Source: Clostridia bacterium (GTDB lineage Bacteria > Bacillota > Clostridia > Oscillospirales > SIG627). Taken from it: 5,887 nt of DNA. Where the stretch lies: NCBI GenBank assembly GCA_017408325.1, contig JAFQUW010000065.1, forward strand, positions 1-5,887, in the 5' to 3' direction. This document shows positions 1 to 4,990 of the stretch, one piece after another (position 1 is the first letter of the stretch; every line of letters begins with the position of its first letter). The notes below the pieces were generated by a model. That model was not told the origin of the DNA and ran no database searches. It saw nothing but the letters and a program-made list of their open reading frames with translations. A program made the position numbers and the translations under genes.

Positions 1-22
1 CGGGTCTTCTCTCTTTTTTGTT

Positions 23-1030
23 TTACTGTCCTTCGGAGAAAAAGTGGAGGAGGATCGTTTCCGAGACGCGCTCCTCGCCGATCCTGCCGGATGCCTCCAA
101 CGAGACGGTATAATGCAAGCGATCGCCGTCAAGGGCGCCGACAGAAACGTTCGCTACTTCCAGTTTATCCGGCGAGGCACCGTCTTTTAACGCCGCACGG
201 CAAGTCTCTTTTGCAAAAGAGTCCAACCGGTCGCGCGGGAGGATCTTTTCCTCAAGCGGCTTCAACGACCCGGGGTTTATAAACGTGATGCTTTCCAAAT
301 TCCCGTATCCGTTTACAACGAAACGAATGCCGTCTTGCGCCTCGTAACCCTCGCAGGAAAAGGAATACCGGATCGTCCAAAGATGTTCCGTTACCGTCTC
401 GTCGCCCCACGCGGCGGAAAACGGAAGAAAACCGTCCGTCGTGATCCGTTTTGTGTTCACGACCTGTGTCGTCGAGATCGAACGCGTGTAATCCGAACGC
501 GTAAGATGCGCTTTTACAAACTCCTCCGCGGTGGAAAAAAGCGTTTCTTCGCTTGGCTTTTTCGTGAAATTCAACACGAGGTCTTGCGGCAAAACAACCG
601 AGCAAAGCTGCCCGTTTTCCCGAGAAAACACAACCCTCCCGCCCGTTTTTTTGTGAAACGTATAACAGTCCGTTTCGGTTTTTTTGTATGTTTCGGGAGA
701 AGTAAATTCATAATCCAGCACAAACTCCTTGCCCAACAGAGAAAGCGTTCGGGTAGCGGGAGCCGCCTCGGAAAAATAACTCTCACCCGTATCCTCCGAG
801 GAAAAAGACGGAAATGCAAAAAGAGTATTTTGCAGCGTCGTTTCGCGGCCGACAAGGATCGGATCGGGAATCGGCGCCTTTTGCGAAACGAAGGGCAAAA
901 GGGCAACCGCTCCCCCGACCAGAATCAACAGGAGGGCCGCGCACACGATCCTTCGCGCCTTTGTGCGCCGCGCAAAGCAAGCCGCTCGACGCGCGAGGAC
1001 ATTTTCCGCCATCTCACGTGAGCTCTTCAT
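23..1030 (-). CDS. Single-pass membrane protein, probable regulator (anti-sigma) of the adjacent ECF sigma factor
   Basis: A 335-residue protein. Seen: residues 1-27 are highly basic (six Arg/Lys in RRTKARR and nearby), residues about 28-48 form one hydrophobic membrane segment (VCAALLLILVGGAVALL), and about 285 mostly polar residues follow. This predicts a short cytoplasmic tail and a large extracytoplasmic domain. The start was set at 1030, not the upstream in-frame ATG at 1069, because AGGAGG lies at 1045-1040, 9 nt before it. That places the start 17 nt inside the end of the sigma gene, suggesting translational coupling. Known: genes directly after ECF sigma genes often encode membrane-anchored anti-sigma factors. 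Odd: there is no HxxxCxxC zinc motif, and the cytoplasmic part is shorter than a normal anti-sigma domain. The outer part has short beta-rich stretches (for example FVVNGYGNLESITF, 237-250) faintly like PepSY or cystatin-like folds, but I do not recognise the family. It could instead be a sigma-regulated envelope protein. The gene call is firm; the role is inference from position. Confidence 0.85.
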   Translation of the reverse strand: MKSSREMAENVLARRAACFARRTKARRIVCAALLLILVGGAVALLPFVSQKAPIPDPILVGRETTLQNTLFAFPSFSSEDTGESYFSEAAPATRTLSLLGKEFVLDYEFTSPETYKKTETDCYTFHKKTGGRVVFSRENGQLCSVVLPQDLVLNFTKKPSEETLFSTAEEFVKAHLTRSDYTRSISTTQVVNTKRITTDGFLPFSAAWGDETVTEHLWTIRYSFSCEGYEAQDGIRFVVNGYGNLESITFINPGSLKPLEEKILPRDRLDSFAKETCRAALKDGASPDKLEVANVSVGALDGDRLHYTVSLEASGRIGEERVSETILLHFFSEGQ

Positions 1031-1568
1031 ATCGGTATCCCTCCTGTTCCAAAAGTTTCCGAAGCGCACCCTTTGCGCGGTAAAGCAGATTTTCCGTCTG
1101 CTTTTTCCTTTTTTTCAAAACCGTCGAGGCCTCGTCCAGCGAAAAGTTTTCAAAATACACCAAAAAGAGAACGCTTTGATAATCGGGGGCAAGCCGCTTC
1201 ATCGCGCGGTGCAAAATGAGGGCGCTCTCCTTTTGAAAACAGGCCTCTTCTATGCTTTGAACATCGGCGACCTGCACCTCTGAAAGCGGCACTGTTTGCG
1301 TTCGCTTTGCGCGGCGCAAATGATCCAGCGCAAGGTTTCGCGCAGTCGCAAAAAGCCAAGTCTTAAACGAGCTTTTCCCCAAAAAGCGAGGCTTTTTGAC
1401 CACGAGCTTCAAAAAAGTGTCCTCGACCAGATCCTCTGCCAACCATACGTCCTTGACAAACCCGCACACGTAAAGGATCAGCGGATCCTTATACGCCTCG
1501 ATCACGCGAACAAGGCCCTCGTCATCTCCTTCGAGATAACGGAAATAATCTTGTGCTCCTTGATCCAT
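1014..1568 (-). CDS. RNA polymerase sigma factor, ECF (sigma-70 group 4) family
   Basis: A 184-residue protein of normal ECF length. It should bind core RNA polymerase and direct it to a small set of stress or envelope promoters. Seen: region 2 spans roughly residues 20-90, with the core-binding stretch AEDLVEDTFLKL (44-55) and the -10 recognition helix FKTWLFATARNLALDHLRR (68-86), which is close to the usual F.tWL..iarN...D..R pattern. Region 4 spans about 118-174: LAPDYQSVLFLVYFENFSLDEA (126-147) followed by a basic recognition helix, KKRKKQTENLLYRAKGALRK (152-171). The linker between the two is short, and there is no region 1 or 3, as expected for the family. The start at 1568 has GAGG 7 nt upstream. 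The next gene overlaps its end by 17 nt and probably encodes its membrane partner. The recognition helix is unusually lysine-rich. The exact ECF subgroup cannot be assigned from sequence alone. Confidence 0.93.
   Translation of the reverse strand: MDQGAQDYFRYLEGDDEGLVRVIEAYKDPLILYVCGFVKDVWLAEDLVEDTFLKLVVKKPRFLGKSSFKTWLFATARNLALDHLRRAKRTQTVPLSEVQVADVQSIEEACFQKESALILHRAMKRLAPDYQSVLFLVYFENFSLDEASTVLKKRKKQTENLLYRAKGALRKLLEQEGYRYEELT
1040..1045 (-). promoter_or_regulatory. Ribosome binding site that fixes the start of the membrane-protein gene
   Basis: On the minus strand this is a perfect AGGAGG, 9 nt before the ATG at 1030-1028. It lies within the last codons of the sigma factor gene and decides in favour of the internal start over the ATG at 1069, which has no comparable site. 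Confidence 0.8.
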
Positions 1569-1619
1569 TGCTCATCCTCGCCAAGTGTTTTTCCAAAAAC
1601 CGCGGCTTTTTCTGTTCCC
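1569..1619 (-). other. 51-nt gap between the YbjN-like gene and the ECF sigma gene
   Basis: Read on the minus strand, this spacer starts with GGGAAC right after the YbjN-like stop. It then carries an A5, GCCGCGG, T5, GG, A5 arrangement in which the T run could pair with either A run, and it ends with the GAGG ribosome binding site of the sigma gene. I see no stem strong enough for an intrinsic terminator and no clear sigma-A promoter. The simplest reading is read-through from the upstream gene. Confidence 0.5.
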
Positions 1620-2105
1620 TTATTGGTCCTCGTCGCAGAGTTGCATAAACTTCTGTAGGTCGATCATGCCTTTTGCAAGCATCAAAAAGCGGTCGTTGTA
1701 GCGGTCGATCGTCCCTGCGGCCACGCCGAGCAGGTAGCGGAAGAGTTCGGGCGTGGGCACGCTCCCGTGGAAGGCGCTGAAGACGTTGAAGGAGATCGTC
1801 CCGTTCTCCAGCTTCAGATCAAAGGCGCCGTTTAAGATCTTCGAATTGACGTAGACGACAGCCATTGCCGCCTCGACGCGGCGATCCTCCTCCGCCGTTA
1901 CGGGAAGGCGGGAATATACGCGCACCAGTTGCGCGTCCGGGATCACCACGACGACAAACTCCATCGGAAGATCGTCGCCGCTCATTCCGAAGGTGATCGT
2001 CAGATCCTCGTCGTGGCGGTCGAATTTCAAGCCGTCCTTCTCGTAAGCGAGACACATTGCCTCGTAGACTGTGCGGGCCTGTTGCAGCTTTTCGGTTTGT
2101 TCCAT
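1620..2105 (-). CDS. YbjN-domain protein (type III secretion chaperone-like fold)
   Basis: A 161-residue soluble protein without signal peptide or membrane segment. Seen: an N-terminal helix (1-22), then strands alternating with acidic loops: LKFDRHDEDLTITFGM (26-41), PMEFVVVVIPDAQLVRVYSRLP (47-68), a helix EEDRRVEAAMAVVYVNSKI (72-90), NGAFDLKLENGTISFNVF (92-109) and a C-terminal helical region. The order amphipathic helix, beta sheet, N-x-x-L-x-x-x-x-F-D, then D/N-G-x-I-x-F matches the YbjN family (putative sensory transduction regulators with a secretion-chaperone-like fold). The biochemical role of the family is poorly defined. The start at 2105 was preferred over the in-frame ATG at 2171 because the latter lies inside the -10 box of the promoter and cannot be on the transcript. 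The ribosome binding site is weak (GGAA, about 10 nt upstream). The gene heads a probable operon with the ECF sigma factor and its membrane partner. Confidence 0.82.
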   Translation of the reverse strand: MEQTEKLQQARTVYEAMCLAYEKDGLKFDRHDEDLTITFGMSGDDLPMEFVVVVIPDAQLVRVYSRLPVTAEEDRRVEAAMAVVYVNSKILNGAFDLKLENGTISFNVFSAFHGSVPTPELFRYLLGVAAGTIDRYNDRFLMLAKGMIDLQKFMQLCDEDQ

Positions 2106-2138
2106 ATTCGTATCGTTCCGTTTGTGTAAAAATTCCGT

Positions 2139-2155
2139 CGCGCCGAAGGGGCGCG
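2139..2155 (-). other. GC-rich hairpin at the 5' end of the YbjN-like mRNA leader
   Basis: On the minus strand CGCGCC, a 5-nt loop CCTTC, then GGCGCG form a perfect 6-bp all-GC stem. It begins about 5 nt after the predicted transcription start (near 2160) and ends 33 nt before the start codon. No U run follows directly, so it is not a normal terminator. A 5'-end stem commonly protects mRNA from decay; that role here is inference. Confidence 0.55.
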
Positions 2156-2166
2156 CGGTGTCCTTT

Positions 2167-2196
2167 ATCATACCATCCGTCCGCGGCCGCTGTCAA
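2167..2196 (-). promoter_or_regulatory. Sigma-A type promoter for the YbjN-like / ECF sigma / membrane protein unit
   Basis: On the minus strand the -35 box is TTGACA (2196-2191, perfect consensus). The spacer is 18 bp (2190-2173) and the -10 box is TATGAT (2172-2167, one mismatch to TATAAT). The predicted transcription start is near 2160, giving a leader of about 55 nt. It is one of the clearest promoter matches in the window and suggests fairly strong housekeeping expression rather than control only by the ECF factor. Confidence 0.75.
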
Positions 2197-2249
2197 TCGC
2201 CCCCGTCTTCTTTTTTGCAAAGAAAGCGGCGAAATTCTTGCTTTTTTCC

Positions 2250-2278
2250 TTGCTTCTGTCGGTAAACTATGGTATAGT
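2250..2278 (+). promoter_or_regulatory. Extended -10 promoter for the GH31 gene
   Basis: The -10 box is TATAGT (2273-2278, one mismatch), preceded by TGG (2270-2272), which forms the extended -10 TGn element. A weak -35, TTGCTT (2250-2255), sits 17 bp upstream. Transcription would start near 2285, about 49 nt before the GH31 start codon. A weak -35 with an extended -10 fits a regulated promoter, and a direct repeat brackets the -10 box. Confidence 0.65.
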
Positions 2279-2285
2279 AAACTAT
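2262..2285 (+). repeat. Direct repeat GTAAACTAT x2, candidate operator over the GH31 promoter
   Basis: GTAAACTAT occurs at 2262-2270 and again at 2277-2285, a period of 15 bp. The first copy lies in the spacer; the second covers the end of the -10 box and the predicted start site. The segment between also gives an inverted pair ACTAT-GGT-ATAGT (2266-2278), and a related imperfect inverted copy TTTTAC lies at 2291-2296. A protein bound here would block RNA polymerase. The regulator is unknown, and AT-rich promoter DNA can show short repeats by chance. Confidence 0.5.
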
Positions 2286-2333
2286 ATCTGTTTTACGGAT
2301 GTGGATTTTTAGAATATTCGGAGGTTTTCCACG

Positions 2334-4334
2334 ATGGCCGAAGCATTCTTTTTTGATTTTACCCACGAAACAAACGAGTATCGACTCGAAGTCCCCTTTG
2401 ACGGCGCGTTTCGTCTTCGTGCCAAGGTCGGCGGCGACGCACCCTTGGGCGCCTGTGAGATCCTTGCCCGTGACATGGGAGAGGAGATCGACGCGTCTTG
2501 CGAAGAACTCTGCATCACCGAAGAGGGCGGCGTGACACGCATCGCCGCAGAAGAGATGGAGGCGGTGTTGACGCTCTCCCCCTTCTCGCTTGCCTTTTTT
2601 GCCGAGGGCGAGGAGAAGTGCCGCCTGACGAGCCTGTCGAAAACCTCCTTTGCCGCCCCGCTTGATAAAACTCCCGTCTTCGGCACGGGTGAACGCTTCA
2701 ACGTCGCCAACCAGCGTGGAAAGAAGATCGACCTCTACTCGATCGACCGCTGGTGCCAGACGGAGGGCAACTCCTACATTCCGATCCCGCTCTTTCTCAC
2801 CACGCTCGGTTATCACTACTTCGTTAACCGCTTCGAGCGCATGATGTTCGACCTTGACAGCGAAGAGACGGGCGTCTTTTCCGCCGAGGTGCTCGAGGAG
2901 GGTGTCGTCGACCTCTACGTCTTTTTGACCGACGATCCGACCGAGGTGCTTTACAACTACGCATATCTTTCCGGCTTTTCCCCTTCCGTTCCCGACTGGG
3001 CGTACGGCATCCACGTCTCCCGTCACGGCGGTCTGCGCGAATTCGGAAGCATCGAAGGCGTTCTGGAAATGGCGCAGAAGATGGACGAATTCGACCTGCC
3101 CTGGGACGTGGCGATCCTGGAGGGCTGGGAGCCCTACGACTACCTCGGCATCGAGGATCTCAAAAAGCTCAATGCCTACCTCGCCGCGAAGGGCAAGCGC
3201 TACCTGCTGTATCAAAGCTGCGGACGCTACCTCGACTACAAGAACAAGCACGCCCGCCCCGCAGAGCTGGAGGAGATGACTCAGATCCACGACGAATACG
3301 CCGTCTCCGACGCGCTCACGGGCGAGGTGATGCTCCCCGACATCAACATTGAAAACCCGGCCGACGCGCCCAACGCGCGCATCTATCGCTGGCTCGACGT
3401 GACGCATCCCGGCGCCAGAGAGCAGTGGTTTGAACAGGTCTGGGCGATGTTTGCAAAAGACTGCGGCTGCTCGGGCGCAAAAATGGACTTCTGCGAGCAG
3501 TTCCCCGGCAACCGTCCCTTGAATTTCCACGACGGCAGAAGCATCTCCGGCACCCACCACTGGTATCCCGTATACCTGAACGCGATGACGCACAGAAACT
3601 TCGCCGAAAAGCGCGGAGAGGACGGAGCGATGCTCTTTGCGCGCGGCGGTGCCATCGGTGCCCAACGCTACCCGATCATGTGGGCAGGCGACCAGCTTCG
3701 CGAGTGGCGCTTTTTGCCCGCGATGCTGCGCGGCGTGTTGACCGCCGGTCTCTCCGGCGTCCCCTTCATGGGCTTTGACCTCGGCGGATACCTCGTCAGC
3801 CGCGACCCCGACAACAACCCCGATGTCGACATCTTCCTGCGCGGTGCGGAAATGGCCTGTTTCTCCGTCTGCATGCAGACGCACGGCAAGGTCCGCCGTC
3901 CCTACGACTTTGAGGAAGACGTCATCGACGTCTACCGCCTCTACTGCAACCTGCACGAGGCGCTCATCCCCTACCTTGCGGAACAGGGTCGCGTGGCAAG
4001 CACCTCCGGCCTGCCGCTGATGCGCCACCTCTTCCTGTCCCATCCGACGGACGAGACCGTCTATGCGATCGACGACGAATACTTCCTCGGCGAGGCACTT
4101 CTCTGTGCGCCCGTGATGGAAGGCCGCGACTGCCGCGACGTCTACCTGCCCGAGGGCGACTATATCGGTCTCTTCGACGGCAAGGAATACGAGGGCGGCA
4201 CGTGGCTGCGTGATTTCCCCGCGCCGCTGTCCCAGACGCCCGTCTTTGTGAAGAAGGATCACTTCTCCGACGTGCTCGGCACCTGCCTTGCCGAGGCAAA
4301 GGAGATCATCCGCGAGATCGCAAGCCTGAAATAA
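2334..4334 (+). CDS. Glycoside hydrolase family 31 enzyme (alpha-glycosidase type), cytoplasmic
   Basis: A 666-residue retaining glycosidase without signal peptide, so it probably cleaves an imported alpha-linked sugar in the cytosol. Seen: an N-terminal beta-sandwich (about 1-215) with GTGERF (117-122); the barrel opens at PDWAYGIHVSR (220-230); the nucleophile motif GAKMDFCE (381-388) gives Asp385; ARGGAIGAQRYP then WAGD (436-453) gives acid/base Asp453; SGVPFMGFDLGGY (474-486) and THGK (516-519) follow; a C-terminal beta domain lies at about 555-645. Spacing and length fit GH31, and the K-x-D-F-x-E and GAQ(R/K) forms resemble the alpha-xylosidase (YicI) branch more than classical maltases. 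Odd: the usual barrel Asp on the third strand is read as Glu263 (ILEGW), the Arg two residues before the conserved His is Gln515, and the residue after acid/base Asp453 is Gln rather than the Asn of classical alpha-glucosidases. The substrate cannot be named. GGAGG at 2320-2324 supports the start. mntP follows 10 nt downstream. Confidence 0.92.
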   Translation: MAEAFFFDFTHETNEYRLEVPFDGAFRLRAKVGGDAPLGACEILARDMGEEIDASCEELCITEEGGVTRIAAEEMEAVLTLSPFSLAFFAEGEEKCRLTSLSKTSFAAPLDKTPVFGTGERFNVANQRGKKIDLYSIDRWCQTEGNSYIPIPLFLTTLGYHYFVNRFERMMFDLDSEETGVFSAEVLEEGVVDLYVFLTDDPTEVLYNYAYLSGFSPSVPDWAYGIHVSRHGGLREFGSIEGVLEMAQKMDEFDLPWDVAILEGWEPYDYLGIEDLKKLNAYLAAKGKRYLLYQSCGRYLDYKNKHARPAELEEMTQIHDEYAVSDALTGEVMLPDINIENPADAPNARIYRWLDVTHPGAREQWFEQVWAMFAKDCGCSGAKMDFCEQFPGNRPLNFHDGRSISGTHHWYPVYLNAMTHRNFAEKRGEDGAMLFARGGAIGAQRYPIMWAGDQLREWRFLPAMLRGVLTAGLSGVPFMGFDLGGYLVSRDPDNNPDVDIFLRGAEMACFSVCMQTHGKVRRPYDFEEDVIDVYRLYCNLHEALIPYLAEQGRVASTSGLPLMRHLFLSHPTDETVYAIDDEYFLGEALLCAPVMEGRDCRDVYLPEGDYIGLFDGKEYEGGTWLRDFPAPLSQTPVFVKKDHFSDVLGTCLAEAKEIIREIASLK

Positions 4335-4344
4335 ACGAGGTTTT

Positions 4345-4956
4345 ATGGATTATATCGTCGTTCTGCTCTCCGGCATCGGGCTCTCCGCAGACGCGGCAAG
4401 CGTGGCCGTCTGCGAGGGGATGAAGTCGAAGGCAAAGGATCTCAGACTCTGCTTCAAGATCGCCTTCTTCTTCGGCGTCTTCCAGATGTTGATGCCGATT
4501 TTCGGCTTCTATCTGGGCGACCTGATGAATCTCATTGACTTCCTCGCCCCTGCCGTGGGCTGGATCGCCTTCGGCCTGCTCTTCTTCGTTGCCGCGAAGA
4601 TGCTCTTGGAAGCCCTTCATCCGGAAGACGAGGGCTGCCCCTCGTGTGAAAAGCCTGCCGCCACCACGCACGAGCTCTTTCTGCTCGCCGTTGCGACGTC
4701 GATCGACGCGATGACCGTCGGGGTCGGCTTTGCGGCGAAGGTTCCCGCCCTTCTGCCCGTCGTCAAGGACCTAAACGTCCTCTTCGCCTCGGCGATCATC
4801 GGCTGCGTCACCTTCGCGCTCTCCTTTTTCGCCGCCTTTTTCGGCGAAACGCTCTCCACGCGCCTCGGCTCGAAAGCGGAGCTGGTCGGCGGCTCGGTGC
4901 TTTTGCTGCTGAGCCTCAAGATCCTGTTGGAAAACCTCGGGGTCCTTTCCCTGTAA
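4345..4956 (+). CDS. mntP: Manganese efflux pump MntP (two-repeat DUF204 family)
   Basis: A 203-residue inner-membrane protein that exports Mn2+ and protects against manganese overload. Seen: six hydrophobic segments in two homologous halves. Each half opens with the family signature: LSADAASVAVCEGM (13-26, Asp16) and ATSIDAMTVGVGFA (117-130, Asp121). These two aspartates are the membrane-embedded pair needed for transport in the family. FGVFQMLMPIFGFYLG (43-58) is the conserved second helix, and VGGSVLLLLSLKILLENLG (181-199) is the typical end. Length matches the family (about 185-205). Odd: the central loop contains CPSC (98-101), a CxxC pair not typical of MntP. The start has GAGG only 4 nt upstream. 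The gene follows the GH31 stop by 10 nt, so it is probably co-transcribed. No yybP-ykoY manganese riboswitch can fit directly upstream. Confidence 0.95.
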   Translation: MDYIVVLLSGIGLSADAASVAVCEGMKSKAKDLRLCFKIAFFFGVFQMLMPIFGFYLGDLMNLIDFLAPAVGWIAFGLLFFVAAKMLLEALHPEDEGCPSCEKPAATTHELFLLAVATSIDAMTVGVGFAAKVPALLPVVKDLNVLFASAIIGCVTFALSFFAAFFGETLSTRLGSKAELVGGSVLLLLSLKILLENLGVLSL

Positions 4957-4990
4957 CACGCAATCACACTGTTTTAAGAAGGAGACAACT
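4957..4990 (+). promoter_or_regulatory. 34-nt spacer with the ribosome binding site of the glycyl-tRNA synthetase gene
   Basis: It contains AAGGAG (4979-4984), 6 nt before the ATG. There is no terminator stem, no convincing promoter, and no room for a T-box leader, which normally needs well over 100 nt. Expression of the synthetase therefore seems to depend on read-through from mntP or on a promoter hidden in that gene. Confidence 0.7.

Noticed and set aside
1..22. Terminator or next gene after the membrane-protein gene
   Set aside because: Only 22 nt remain before the window edge. On the minus strand they are purine- and A-rich with no stem, so nothing can be supported.
335..1021. 228-codon plus-strand frame opposite the membrane-protein gene
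   Set aside because: Its translation is extremely Arg/Lys-rich with no domain pattern, and there is no ribosome binding site. The minus strand has a well-placed start, a membrane segment and an operon context.
2139..2155. Hairpin read as an intrinsic terminator
   Set aside because: The stem is GC-rich, but no T run follows directly on either strand. Its place just after a promoter fits a leader structure better.
2212..2245. Possible catabolite-control (cre) site upstream of the GH31 promoter
   Set aside because: TTGCAAAGAAAGCGG was compared with the cre pattern TGNAANCGNTNNCA; the central CG and the right half do not match.
2193..4262. Very long open frame (689 codons) on the minus strand opposite the GH31 gene
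   Set aside because: The plus-strand frame carries clear GH31 motifs, a ribosome binding site and a promoter. The antisense frame is open because of GC-rich, codon-biased sequence and shows no recognisable domain; it even runs through the intergenic promoter region.
4300..4345. Manganese (yybP-ykoY) riboswitch before mntP
   Set aside because: The upstream sequence is the end of the GH31 gene and only 10 nt are intergenic, so there is no space for the element.
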